Shown here: in pieces, positions 22,159-30,650 of the stretch
Layout: the number at the start of each line of letters is the position of its first letter
How positions within the stretch are numbered: position 1 is the stretch's first letter
Assembly: GCA_023896275.1 (NCBI GenBank)
Contig: MLDA01000002.1
Location: forward strand, 124,001-188,000
Source of the DNA: Kocuria rosea subsp. polaris
Lineage (GTDB): Bacteria > Actinomycetota > Actinomycetes > Actinomycetales > Micrococcaceae
Reading direction: 5' to 3'
Length of the DNA: 64,000 bases
Translations under genes and position numbers: made by a program
The notes under the pieces: generated by a model
What the model was told of the DNA's origin: nothing
What the model saw: only the letters and a program-made list of their open reading frames with translations
Database searches by the model: none

Positions 22159-24093
22159 TCAGCGAGCGGGCTGCTGGTCGCCGTCGTGGTCCGCATCGAC
22201 GGGCGAGCGGGGACTCTGTTCGGCGGCCGGGGCGACCGCACGGATGGCTCCCGTCTCCGGGGTCCAGCCGTCGGCGTATTCGCCGGACTCGTAGTCGTAG
22301 TCGACGGGATTGCCGTCTTCGTCGTAGCGCTGGTACCACTCGGTGACCTCGTCGGCGCTCGAATCGAACGCGGCGCCGGCGCCCTCACCTTCCGCGGCCT
22401 TTTCGACGGAGAGGGCGAAGTCGTCCCCGTGTTCGTCGATGCCGGAGCGCACCGCGTTCTCGAGCGCGGTCTGCGCGTATTCGGTGCGGATGACCGCCGG
22501 ATCCGTCTGCAGGTCCTTGAAGAACGCGGCGATCATCATCAGGAGGATGACCGCGAAGGGCAGCGCCGAGACGATGATGAGGTTCTGCAGGCCGGAGAGG
22601 GCCTCGTTGCCGCCGATCAGCAGCATGACGACGGCGATGCCCATCATCGCCAGTCCCCAGAAGATGGTGACCTTCTTGTCCGGGTCGGGATTGCCGCGCT
22701 GCGAGAGCGTGCCCATCACCAACGAGGCGGAGTCGGCGGAGGTGATGAAGAAGACCGCCAGGCAGAACATCGCGATGAACGGGGTGATCGAGCCCAGCGG
22801 CAGGGCATGCAGCACCTCGAACAGCAGGTCCTGCGGCGACGTGTCCGCCGTGATCGAGTCGTTGCCGTTGGCACGCATCCACAGTGTTGTGCCGCCGAAT
22901 GTGCCGAAGGCCAGGACACACACCATGAAGGGTACGGCCAGGGTCGCGAAGATGTACTGCTTGAGCGTGCGGCCGCGCGAGATCCGGGCGAGGAAGATGC
23001 CGACGAACGGCGCCCAGGAGGCCCACCAGGCCCAGTAGAAGACGGTCCACGCCTCGGAGAACGCCGCCGCTTCCTCGCCCCACGATGCGCTGCGCGTCAT
23101 CATCTCGAAGAAGTCGCCGAAGTACTCGAACGTCGCCGAGGGCAGGAAGTTCAGCAGGAACAGGGTCGGTCCGGCCACGAAGATGAAGACGGCGAGGCCG
23201 AAGGCCGCGGTCATATTGATGTTGGAGAGCCAGCGGATGCCGCGGCCGACACCGGAGACGGCGGAGAGAATGAACCCGATCGTCAGCACCATGATGATCA
23301 CGATCAGGGCGGAGTTGCCGATGTCTCCGAGGCCGGAGACGATCTCGACGCCGCGGCCGATCTGCAGGGTGCCGATGCCGAGCGATGCCGCGGTCCCGAA
23401 CAGCGTCGCCACGATGGCCAGCATGTCGATGGCCTTGCCCTGCCACCCGTTGACGCGGTCCCTGCCGAAGATCGGCGTGAAGATCGAGCTCATCAACGGC
23501 ACGCGGCCGCGGCGGTAGGCGCCGTAGGCGACGGCGGCGCCCACGAGCGAATAGAGGGCCCAGGCGTGGAACCCCCAGTGGTACAGCGTCTGGGCCATGG
23601 CCTTGTGCATGGCTTCGATCGTTTCCGGGTCCGCGGCGCCGGGCGCCGGATTCATGTAGTAGTAGAGGGGCTCGTAGGGCCCGAAGAAGAAGATGCCGAT
23701 CCCGACGCCTGCGGAGAACATCATCGTGATCCACGAGAACGTCTTGAACTCCGGTTTCTCACCGTCGCGCCCGAGGGGGATTCGACCGTACTTGCTCAGC
23801 CCCAGGTAGATGAGGAAGGCGAGGACGATCGCGACCAGGATGTTGAAGAGCCATCCGGTGTTGGCGACGACCCACGTCAGCGCGACGCCGGAGACCGCGG
23901 TCAGCGACTCCGTGCTGGTGACGCCCCAGATGATGAACCCGACGATCAGGACCGCCGCGATGCCGAAGACGAGGCGGTCGGTGCCGTAGCGGACCCGCTG
24001 TTCGTCGACGGAGATGCCGGGGACGAGTCCGGGGTGGGTGTCGTGCGGATAGTCGGTGTCGACGGGCGTGCTGGTGGGCCGTGGCGCGTCCAC
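22159..24093 (-). CDS. BCCT-family betaine/choline/carnitine transporter
   Basis: Sodium- or proton-coupled uptake of trimethylammonium osmolytes. 12 hydrophobic helices are visible across 644 residues, with the family signature FYWAWWASWAPFVGIFLARISRGRT and the glycine-rich MMFSAGVGIGIFFFGPYEP in the helix that forms the substrate pathway. The C-terminal tail (about 120 residues) is long, acidic and Tyr/Asp-rich; in BetP-type carriers such tails sense osmotic stress, so osmoregulation is inferred. Start GTG 24093 has GAGGAGGAACC immediately upstream; more distant in-frame ATG codons (24123, 24141) lack this. Confidence 0.93.
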   Translation of the reverse strand: MDAPRPTSTPVDTDYPHDTHPGLVPGISVDEQRVRYGTDRLVFGIAAVLIVGFIIWGVTSTESLTAVSGVALTWVVANTGWLFNILVAIVLAFLIYLGLSKYGRIPLGRDGEKPEFKTFSWITMMFSAGVGIGIFFFGPYEPLYYYMNPAPGAADPETIEAMHKAMAQTLYHWGFHAWALYSLVGAAVAYGAYRRGRVPLMSSIFTPIFGRDRVNGWQGKAIDMLAIVATLFGTAASLGIGTLQIGRGVEIVSGLGDIGNSALIVIIMVLTIGFILSAVSGVGRGIRWLSNINMTAAFGLAVFIFVAGPTLFLLNFLPSATFEYFGDFFEMMTRSASWGEEAAAFSEAWTVFYWAWWASWAPFVGIFLARISRGRTLKQYIFATLAVPFMVCVLAFGTFGGTTLWMRANGNDSITADTSPQDLLFEVLHALPLGSITPFIAMFCLAVFFITSADSASLVMGTLSQRGNPDPDKKVTIFWGLAMMGIAVVMLLIGGNEALSGLQNLIIVSALPFAVILLMMIAAFFKDLQTDPAVIRTEYAQTALENAVRSGIDEHGDDFALSVEKAAEGEGAGAAFDSSADEVTEWYQRYDEDGNPVDYDYESGEYADGWTPETGAIRAVAPAAEQSPRSPVDADHDGDQQPAR

Positions 24094-24283
24094 GGTTCCT
24101 CCTCGGTAGGCGAACAGGTCCATCCGGGAGGCGGTATTCATGCAGTGGTCCGGAGCTTTTTCGGCCCTGGTTTCAGTCGAGGCGCGCGGACGCGCCCGCG
24201 ACAACCCCGCCGGACAAAACCAAAAACCTACGGATGATGTGCATCACCTGTCAATCTGAAGCGGCAGGAGGGCGACGGGTACG

Positions 24284-25288
24284 TCAGCGTTCGGACGGCG
24301 CCGCCGTCGTGCTCCTGACGACGAGCTCGGGTGAGACCCAGGTGTGCGAATGCCGATGCGTCGGATGGTCGAGTTCTCCCGCGAGCCACCGCACGATCTC
24401 GCGGCCTTGTTCAGCGGGACGCTGACGCAGAGTGGTCAGGCCGAAGGGGGTGGCCAGAAGCTGGTCGTCGGTCCCCACAATAGACACGTCGGCTGGAACA
24501 TCAAGACCGGTGTCGCGCGCTGCGAGGATGAGGCCGAGCGCGATGTCATCCGTCGCGGCGTAGAGCGCACGTGGACGATGCGGGGAAGCGAAAAGTTCAC
24601 GGCCGGCGGCGTAGGCCGATGTGAAGTCGGGGTCGAGGCGCAGCTCTTGGGGGCGAGCGAGGCCGGCTCCGGCCAAAGCGGCGGCATAGCCACGGTGGCG
24701 TGCATCCTCGGCCGCGTAGAGCGAAAGGTCGGTTGCGCGACGGCCCCCGACGAAATGTATCTCTTGATGCCCGAGCGCGATGAGGTGTTCCGTCGCGATC
24801 CGGCCCGCAGCGACATCGTCCAGACACCACGTTCGAATGCCGTCGGTCGCTTCCCCGACTCCTGCCACGGGCAGTTGCATCTCGCGAAGCTGTTTAATCT
24901 CGTCAGGAGTCAGCGCGAAGTTTCCTGAGACCACCGCATCCACGTGTTTGCGCCGCTGGAAGTGATCGAACGCCCTGCGGCGCCGGGTACCCACGTCGCC
25001 CAAATTGTAGAGGACGACGTCGAAGTCGAGTTCGAGGGCGGCTTCAGCGACACCGTCGAGCAGGGTACCCGTGAACCACGTGTTGCAGGCCGGGACAATG
25101 GCGGCGATCATTCCGGATTTTCCGGTGGCCAGACTGACTGCCGCCGGGGACGCCACATAGTCGAGTTCCCGGGCGACTGCCAGCACGCGTTCGCGAGTTC
25201 CGCTGGCCACCAGACGCCCGGAGAGCGCGCGCGACGCTGTCGACTTGGAAACGCCCGCGGCGCGAGCGACGTCGGCTAGGGTCGCCAT
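24284..25288 (-). CDS. LacI-family transcriptional regulator
   Basis: 334-residue repressor. N-terminal helix-turn-helix and hinge: TLADVARAAGVSKSTASRALSGR, with the LacI-type AxxAGVSxxTxSRAL pattern, followed by a periplasmic-binding-protein-like effector domain (SGMIAAIVPACNTWFTGTLLDG to the C-terminus, including DVSIVGTDDQ). Divergent from a sugar ABC operon, so it very probably controls that operon in response to its sugar. ATG 25288 has GGAGGA eight bases upstream; an in-frame upstream codon at 25345 is less plausible. Confidence 0.93.
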   Translation of the reverse strand: MATLADVARAAGVSKSTASRALSGRLVASGTRERVLAVARELDYVASPAAVSLATGKSGMIAAIVPACNTWFTGTLLDGVAEAALELDFDVVLYNLGDVGTRRRRAFDHFQRRKHVDAVVSGNFALTPDEIKQLREMQLPVAGVGEATDGIRTWCLDDVAAGRIATEHLIALGHQEIHFVGGRRATDLSLYAAEDARHRGYAAALAGAGLARPQELRLDPDFTSAYAAGRELFASPHRPRALYAATDDIALGLILAARDTGLDVPADVSIVGTDDQLLATPFGLTTLRQRPAEQGREIVRWLAGELDHPTHRHSHTWVSPELVVRSTTAAPSER

Positions 25289-25383
25289 GGGCGCGGTCCT
25301 CCTCGGAGCAGCGGTTGTCGAGGGTGAGTCTATCCCCGGCGGCACAGGGCATGGACGTTTGGTCTCAGTTCGACAACGGGACT

Positions 25384-25411
25384 TGGAAGCAAGTGTGATG
25401 TGCGTTACGGT
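25384..25411 (+). promoter_or_regulatory. Candidate promoter of the sugar ABC operon
   Basis: TTGGAA (25384-25389) and TACGGT (25406-25411) are separated by 16 bases, close to sigma-A consensus spacing and with the TAnnnT pattern at -10. Transcription would begin around 25418, leaving a leader of about 70 bases to GTG 25491. Assigned by eye. Confidence 0.45.
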
Positions 25412-25418
25412 TCACGGA

Positions 25419-25432
25419 TGGAACCGGTTGCG
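25419..25432. promoter_or_regulatory. Candidate LacI-family operator
   Basis: TGGAACCGGTTGCG is an imperfect 14-bp palindrome with a central CG (AACCGGTT core), the layout of LacI-family operators. It falls right at the predicted transcription start of the ABC operon, where a repressor would block initiation. Its owner is inferred to be the divergent LacI gene. Confidence 0.45.
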
Positions 25433-25490
25433 GTCGCGTGGACCGGGGTCATCATCAGCACTTTCAGGAGACGAAAAAGGGGAACACGTC

Positions 25491-26831
25491 GTGGGACATT
25501 CGCAGCGTCGCTTCACCACCGGACTGGGCATCGTGGGCGTCAGCGTCCTCGCCTTGACCGGGTGCGTGGGGGACATGGAAGGGCAGGGCGGCGACGAAGC
25601 CGACTGCAGCGTCTATGAGCAGTACGGCACCTTCGAAGGTGCCGAAGTAAGTGTCTTCGGATCTATCCTCGATCTCGAGGCGGACCTGCTGAACGAGTCG
25701 TGGGCCGACTTCGAAGAGTGCACCGGGATCAGCATCGCCTACGAGGGCACCAGCGAATTCGAAGAGCAGGTCAACGTTCGCGCACAGGGCGGCAACGCTC
25801 CGGACCTGGCGTTCTTCCCGCAGCCCGGCCTGCTTTCCACCCTGGTGGAACAAGGACACATCATCCCCGCTGCCGAGTCGGTTGAAGCCAACGCCGACGA
25901 GTTCTGGAGCGAGGACTGGAAAACCTACGGCACGGTTGACGGCGAGTTCTACGCCGCCCCGCTCATGGCGAACATCAAGGGCTACGTCTGGTATTCGCCG
26001 TCGTTCTTCACGGAGAACGGTTATGAGGCGCCCACCACGCTGGATGAAATGGACGAGCTGACCGCCCAGATCGCGGACGACGGTACGACGCCGTGGTGCG
26101 TTGGCTTCGGTTCCGGATCAGCCACGGGATGGCCCGGCACTGACTGGCTAGAGGACTACGTCCTGCGCCTGCACGGCCCTGAAGTCTACGATCAGTGGGT
26201 CAACCACGAGATCCCGTTCAACGACCCGCAGATTGTGGAAGCAATGGATCGCGTGGGGGACATCATCAAGAATCCCGACTACGTCAACGGCGGATTCGGT
26301 GACATCAGCACCATCACCAGCACCGATTTCGGCGACGCCGGGTTGCCGATTCTGGACGGCGAGTGCGCGCTTCACCACCAGGCCTCCTTCTACGCGGGCT
26401 TCTGGCCCGAGGGAACCACCATCGCCGAAGACGGAGACGTCTACGCGTTCTTGACGCCGCAGGAATCTGCGGACGGGGAGCTGGCCGTGACGGGCGGCGG
26501 CGAATTCGTGGGTGCGTTCCGCGAGTCGGAGGAGATCACCGCCGTGCAGACGTTCTTGGCGACGGACACCTGGGCCAATAATCGCGTCAGCCTCGGTGGC
26601 GTTGTCAGCGCCAACAACGGTGTTGACCCCGCCAACGCTGAAGAATCCGGACAGCTGCTCGTCGACGCGATCGCGCTGCTGCAGAACCCGGACACGACCT
26701 TCAGGTTCGACGGGTCGGACCTGATGCCCGGTGCCGTGGGCGCCAACAGCTTCTGGAGCGCCCTGGTCGACTGGGTCTCCGGCGACGATACGGAAACTGT
26801 CCTGAAACGCGTCGAGGACAACTGGAACTAA
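25491..26831 (+). CDS. Sugar ABC transporter substrate-binding lipoprotein (alpha-glucoside type)
   Basis: 446-residue extracytoplasmic solute receptor. The N-terminus has a short charged start, a hydrophobic segment and the lipobox LTGC, so it is membrane-anchored after export. The body resembles the AglE group of cluster-B binding proteins: ISIAYEGTSEFEEQVNVRAQGGNAPDLAFFPQPGL near residue 85 and DTTFRFDGSDLMPGAVGANSFW near the end. GTG 25491 is preceded by GGGGA at seven bases. First gene of a three-gene import operon. Alpha-glucoside as substrate is inferred from family resemblance only. Confidence 0.88.
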   Translation: MGHSQRRFTTGLGIVGVSVLALTGCVGDMEGQGGDEADCSVYEQYGTFEGAEVSVFGSILDLEADLLNESWADFEECTGISIAYEGTSEFEEQVNVRAQGGNAPDLAFFPQPGLLSTLVEQGHIIPAAESVEANADEFWSEDWKTYGTVDGEFYAAPLMANIKGYVWYSPSFFTENGYEAPTTLDEMDELTAQIADDGTTPWCVGFGSGSATGWPGTDWLEDYVLRLHGPEVYDQWVNHEIPFNDPQIVEAMDRVGDIIKNPDYVNGGFGDISTITSTDFGDAGLPILDGECALHHQASFYAGFWPEGTTIAEDGDVYAFLTPQESADGELAVTGGGEFVGAFRESEEITAVQTFLATDTWANNRVSLGGVVSANNGVDPANAEESGQLLVDAIALLQNPDTTFRFDGSDLMPGAVGANSFWSALVDWVSGDDTETVLKRVEDNWN

Positions 26832-26843
26832 CCCGCGGCGTGT

Positions 26844-26874
26844 GGCGGGTGGGGCTGGCAAAGCCCCACCCGCC
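26844..26874 (+). terminator. Intercistronic hairpin (attenuator-type) after binding-protein gene
   Basis: Perfect 13-bp GC-rich stem, arms 26844-26856 and 26862-26874, loop GGCAA, followed by a weak T-rich CTCGTCTTTC. It sits between the binding-protein gene and the first permease gene. In binding-protein transport operons such stems often stabilise the upstream message or cause partial termination, raising receptor over permease. Confidence 0.65.
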
Positions 26875-26928
26875 TCGTCTTTCACGCCCTGCCGGTCACC
26901 GGTCGGGGCGATGGACTCTGGAGACAAC

Positions 26929-27900
26929 ATGACATCACTCGACCTGCTGGGAAAGTTCCTGCAGTTCGCCACCGGACTTTTGGTTTTTGCCATTGTGGTG
27001 GCTCTCATCCTGTTCCTACTCGATCGCGGCGCCAAAGCGGAGAAAACGACACTCCAGTTGGGCTTGTTCCTCGGCCCGGCGCTGGCGCTCTTGGGGATTG
27101 GCCTGATCTACCCGGCCATTCGCACCAGCTTCTTGGCTTTCACGGACCGTGCTGGCGAATTTAATGGGTGGGACAACTTCGTCTGGATGTTCACGCAAGA
27201 TCAGGCGTTGATCACCTTGCTGAACACCTTCGTCTGGATCGTCTTGGTCCCGATCATCTCCACGACGATCGGTTTGATCTATGCCGTGTTGATCGATAAA
27301 TCGCGTGGTGAGAAGTACTTCAAGATGCTGGTCTTCATGCCCATGGCGATTTCATTCGTCGGTGCCGGCATCATCTGGCGATTCATGTACGCATACCGCT
27401 CGGCAAACTACGAGCAGTACGGTCTGGTCAACCAGATCATCGTCAGTCTGGGCGGGGAGCCGCAGCAGATTCTGCAGTCGTGGCCGGGCAACACGCTCGC
27501 GTTGATCGTGGTGATGATCTGGATCCAGACGGGTTTCGCGATGACCGTCCTGTCAGCGGCGATCAAAGGTGTCCCCGCTGAACAACTGGAGGCGGCTGAG
27601 CTCGACGGCGCGTCGGCGTACCAACGGTTCCTCCAAGTCACCGTCCCGGGGATTCGGTCCTCGTTGGTGGTTGTCGTGACCACGATCATGATCGCCACGC
27701 TGAAGATCTTCGACGTCGTCCGAACCATGACGGCCGGAAATTTCAACACCTCGGTGGTCGCCAACGAGATGTACACGCAGGCGTTCCGCGCCGGCGAGCC
27801 GGGGCGCGGCGCCGCGCTGGCTCTGATCCTGTTCGTGATGGTCACGCCGATCGTCATCTACAACGTCCGCGTCCTGATGAAGCAGAGGCAGATCCGATGA
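26929..27900 (+). CDS. Sugar ABC transporter permease (MalF/AglF-like)
   Basis: 323 residues, six to seven transmembrane helices. The cytoplasmic EAA loop that docks the ATPase reads EAAELDGASAYQRFLQVTVPGIR, close to the EAAxxDGAxxxxxFxxIxLP consensus of CUT1 permeases. An unusually hydrophobic N-terminal helix precedes the standard FLGPALALLGIGLIYPAIRTSF start. ATG 26929 has TGGAG six bases upstream; an ATG at 26911 is possible but lacks this. The next permease gene overlaps its stop (ATGA). Confidence 0.92.
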   Translation: MTSLDLLGKFLQFATGLLVFAIVVALILFLLDRGAKAEKTTLQLGLFLGPALALLGIGLIYPAIRTSFLAFTDRAGEFNGWDNFVWMFTQDQALITLLNTFVWIVLVPIISTTIGLIYAVLIDKSRGEKYFKMLVFMPMAISFVGAGIIWRFMYAYRSANYEQYGLVNQIIVSLGGEPQQILQSWPGNTLALIVVMIWIQTGFAMTVLSAAIKGVPAEQLEAAELDGASAYQRFLQVTVPGIRSSLVVVVTTIMIATLKIFDVVRTMTAGNFNTSVVANEMYTQAFRAGEPGRGAALALILFVMVTPIVIYNVRVLMKQRQIR

Positions 27901-28862
27901 GCCAGCAGACAGCAGTCCCCCCTTCCGGCCCTGAACGCATCGCCCGGCTGGCGGCAAAGACCACCCGCGTCAAGACGAAGCTGTCGACCCGGATTGCAAC
28001 GGCGGCGGCGTTGGTCATCGCGACCTTGTGGACCATTCCCACCTTTGGGCTCTTCGTCTCGTCATTCCGGGAACGCGAACTGATCGAATCCAGCGGCTGG
28101 TGGACGTTGTTCCAGAACCCGGGTTTCACGTTCGGCAACTATCAGGAAGTCCTGCTGTCCGGATCGTCGTCGGCACCCCAGCTAGGTGAGTACTTCGTCA
28201 ACTCGCTCTTCATTGCGATCCCGGCGACTTTGTTCCCGCTGGTGCTCGCGGCGATGGCGGCCTACGCGTTCGCCTGGATCAAATTCAAAGGATCATCAGC
28301 GCTCTTCGTGATGGTCTTCGCCTTGCAAATCGTCCCACTGCAGCTGGCGCTGATCCCGCTTCTCCAACTCACGGTCTCCTTTTTGCACCCCTTGATGGGC
28401 GCCATCGGAGATGCGGTGCCGATCATCCCGGATCAGCAGTACCTGCCGGTGTGGATCGCGCATACGATTTTCGCGTTGCCGTTGGCCATCTTCCTGCTGC
28501 ACAACTTCATCGCAGAAATCCCCGGCGAGGTGATTGAGGCGGCTCGCGTTGATGGGGCGGGCCACGCGCAGATTTTCATGAAGATCGTGCTGCCTCTGGC
28601 TCTGCCAGCGCTGGCATCGATTGCGATTTTCCAGTTCCTCTGGGTCTGGAACGATCTGCTGGTGGCTCTGGTGTTCTCCTCGGGAACCGCAGACACCGCA
28701 CCCCTGACGCAGCGCCTGGCGGAACTCGCCGGATCGCGCGGCCAGAATTGGGCACGCCTGACCGCTGGCGCTTTCGTGTCGCTGGTGGTGCCGCTGATTG
28801 TCTTCTTCAGCCTGCAGCGTTACTTTGTCCGCGGATTGCTGGCGGGCTCCGCGAAGGGGTGA
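27897..28862 (+). CDS. Sugar ABC transporter permease (MalG/AglG-like)
   Basis: 321 residues, six transmembrane helices, second half of the permease pair. EAA loop: EAARVDGAGHAQIFMKIVLPLALPALA. The ATG overlaps the stop of the previous gene as ATGA, typical of coupled permease partners. No ATP-binding subunit follows; the next gene is luxS on the opposite strand. In actinobacteria such CUT1 permeases are commonly served by one shared MsiK-type ATPase encoded elsewhere, which is the likely explanation here. Confidence 0.93.
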   Translation: MSQQTAVPPSGPERIARLAAKTTRVKTKLSTRIATAAALVIATLWTIPTFGLFVSSFRERELIESSGWWTLFQNPGFTFGNYQEVLLSGSSSAPQLGEYFVNSLFIAIPATLFPLVLAAMAAYAFAWIKFKGSSALFVMVFALQIVPLQLALIPLLQLTVSFLHPLMGAIGDAVPIIPDQQYLPVWIAHTIFALPLAIFLLHNFIAEIPGEVIEAARVDGAGHAQIFMKIVLPLALPALASIAIFQFLWVWNDLLVALVFSSGTADTAPLTQRLAELAGSRGQNWARLTAGAFVSLVVPLIVFFSLQRYFVRGLLAGSAKG

Positions 28863-28872
28863 GCCGGGGGAC

Positions 28873-29364
28873 CTAGGCGAGGACGCTGCGGTCGAAGGCG
28901 TCCAGGCTGATGCCCTGATCCAGGACGACCTTGGCCCACTCTCTGGCCGAGTGCAGGCTATGGTCGCGGTAGTTGCCGCAGCTGACGGCCTCCGTCCCGG
29001 GCACGTCTTCCCAGGTGATCCGCTCGGCGAGGTCCTCTAGGGAAGACTTGACCGCAGCGGCGATGGTCTCCGGCGTCGGCTCGCCCCAGGCGATGAGGTG
29101 GAAGCCGGTGCGGCAGCCGAAGGGGGAGAAGTCGATGAGGCCGTCGAGGCGCGTGCGCAGGAGGGCCGCCATCGTGTGCTCGATCGTGTGCAGCCCGGCG
29201 GTCGGGATCTCGCCCTCGTTGGGCTGGACCAGACGGACATCGTAGTTGGAGATGGCATCGCCGTGGGGGCCGTGTTCGACCCCGATGCGGCGCACGTAAG
29301 GCGCCTTCACCTTGGTGTGGTCCAGTGAGAAGCTCTCGACTTCGGCAAGTTCGACGTCATTCAT
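28873..29364 (-). CDS. luxS: S-ribosylhomocysteine lyase LuxS
   Basis: Cleaves S-ribosylhomocysteine to homocysteine and DPD, the precursor of AI-2. 163 residues. Metal ligands H59 and H63 in LHTIEHTMA, the base E62, the catalytic Cys84 in FGCRTGFH, and the third metal ligand C129 in [11 protein letters not shown] are all present, so it should be active. The start is leaderless in appearance: TAGACT, six bases GGCCGC, ATG 29364. Divergent from a nucleosidase that would make its substrate. Confidence 0.96.
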   Translation of the reverse strand: MNDVELAEVESFSLDHTKVKAPYVRRIGVEHGPHGDAISNYDVRLVQPNEGEIPTAGLHTIEHTMAALLRTRLDGLIDFSPFGCRTGFHLIAWGEPTPETIAAAVKSSLEDLAERITWEDVPGTEAVSCGNYRDHSLHSAREWAKVVLDQGISLDAFDRSVLA

Positions 29365-29434
29365 GCGGCCAGTCTAACGCTAGTGTTGACGCGCAGAACA
29401 TGGGCCGGGAGGCCACTCGAGCGAGAGGAACACG

Positions 29435-29995
29435 ATGACGAATCGGAACACGCTGCTGGTCTTCGCGCACCGCGACGAGGCGAGTGCGTTCGCCGACGTG
29501 GAGCACCTGGTCAGCGGCATCGGCAAGGTCAATGCGGCGACGTCGCTGGGCCGCGCGCTGGCCGACGGCGATGTCGACGAGGTGCTCGTGTTGGGCACCG
29601 CGGGCGTCATCGGCGACGGCGACTCCCGGTTGGACCTCGACACGGTCTACCAGGTGACCACGCTCCTCCAGCACGACTTCTCGCTGCCCTCGCCAGTGCT
29701 GCACCCCGCTGGCGAGGTCTTGGCCGGTGGTCCCACGGCCACAATGGCCACCGGGGACGTCTTCGTGCAGGACGACGCCCAGCGCGCCCGCATCGCTGGG
29801 CTCGGGGCCGAGCTCGTGGACATGGAGGGGTACGCGTTCGCGAGCGTGTGTGCGCGCTTTGACGTCCCGCTGCGCATCTTCAAGATCCCGTCTGACTTCG
29901 CTGACAGCACGACGACGGCGGAGGAGTGGGACACGATCGTCTTCCGCAAGAGCGAGCAGCTGCGCGCCTTCTGGGACGAGACGCTCTCCCGTTGA
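29435..29995 (+). CDS. Pfs-like nucleosidase (probable SAH/MTA nucleosidase)
   Basis: A 186-residue nucleoside phosphorylase-fold protein, shorter than the ~230-residue MTA/SAH nucleosidase. Seen: SGIGKVNAATSLGRAL near residue 27, VLVLGTAGVIG, the substrate-binding LVDMEGYAFASVCARFDVPLRIFKIPSDFAD with the Glu of DMEG and the catalytic Asp of SDFAD. Context next to luxS supports hydrolysis of S-adenosylhomocysteine to adenine plus S-ribosylhomocysteine. ATG 29435 has GAGGA five bases upstream. Substrate is inferred from position and motif, not proven. Confidence 0.85.
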   Translation: MTNRNTLLVFAHRDEASAFADVEHLVSGIGKVNAATSLGRALADGDVDEVLVLGTAGVIGDGDSRLDLDTVYQVTTLLQHDFSLPSPVLHPAGEVLAGGPTATMATGDVFVQDDAQRARIAGLGAELVDMEGYAFASVCARFDVPLRIFKIPSDFADSTTTAEEWDTIVFRKSEQLRAFWDETLSR

Positions 29996-30010
29996 AGCGC
30001 CCAGTGAGTC

Positions 30011-30041
30011 GACGTCGTTCTGCTCATTCCTAAACGACGTC
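30011..30041. terminator. Hairpin between convergent nucleosidase and GNAT genes
   Basis: GACGTCGTT (30011-30019) and AACGACGTC (30033-30041) form a perfect 9-bp stem with a 13-base loop, located 16 bases after the nucleosidase stop and 36 bases before the GNAT stop. No T-run. Probably a bidirectional terminator. Confidence 0.5.
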
Positions 30042-30076
30042 TGCTCACGCCGCCTTCGCGACGCTGGCGACGGGCG

Positions 30077-30619
30077 CTAGTCGTGCAGGATCCGCTGATA
30101 GAGGTTGTGATCCTGCCAGGTCCCGGCGATCTGCAAGTAGCGCGGGGCCATCCCGATCTGCTGGAATCCTGCCTTCAGCAGGACTCGCTGTGAACCGATG
30201 TTGTGCAGGAGGGTGCTGGCCTCGATGCGGTGCAGTCCGAGGCCGGTGTGCGCTGTTGCGACAATTTCACGCACAGCCGCAGATGCCAGGCCGCGCCCGG
30301 CGTACCGGCTGTCCACCCAGTACCCCAGGCCGGCGCTCTGGAACGGACCGCGCACGATCCCGGCCAGGTTGAACCGGCCGACGAGCTCGTCGTGAGCAAA
30401 CAGCCCCAGCGGATATTCGTCTCCGGTCGAGTGCCGAGCGAGGCGCCGGTCGATGTCGTCGGCTTGCCAGGGCTCGGTGTAGTACGCGTCGGGACGTACC
30501 GGTTCCCAAGGTGCCAGGTACTGACGATTACGTTGGGACGCGGCTGCCAACGCTGGGGCATCACTCGGGCGGAGGAGGCGCAGGCTGACGTCGTCGGTGA
30601 GTTGGCCTGAGTCGAACAC
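30077..30619 (-). CDS. GNAT acetyltransferase, RimJ/RimL-like
   Basis: 180 residues. The layout is that of N-terminal protein acetyltransferases of the RimJ/RimL/ribosomal-protein group: SLRLLRPSDAPAL at the start, LGYWVDSRYAGRGLASAAVREIVATA (acetyl-CoA pyrophosphate loop, R-x-x-G-x-A) and LHRIEASTLLHNIGSQRVLLKAGFQQIG. The target is not identifiable. Start GTG 30619 has TATTGT six bases upstream and no Shine-Dalgarno, fitting leaderless translation. Confidence 0.85.
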   Translation of the reverse strand: MFDSGQLTDDVSLRLLRPSDAPALAAASQRNRQYLAPWEPVRPDAYYTEPWQADDIDRRLARHSTGDEYPLGLFAHDELVGRFNLAGIVRGPFQSAGLGYWVDSRYAGRGLASAAVREIVATAHTGLGLHRIEASTLLHNIGSQRVLLKAGFQQIGMAPRYLQIAGTWQDHNLYQRILHD

Positions 30620-30650
30620 CGTCCAACAATAGTCCTGCGCCCGTCGGTGA

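Noticed and set aside
22081-24237. 718-codon plus-strand frame opposite the BCCT transporter
   Set aside because: Antisense shadow; Asp/Glu/Arg/His repeats come from reverse-complemented hydrophobic codons.
25395-25411. Possible CRP site TGTGATGTGCGTTACG upstream of the sugar operon
   Set aside because: Only one half-site matches; the right half has two mismatches of five and overlaps the -10 hexamer.
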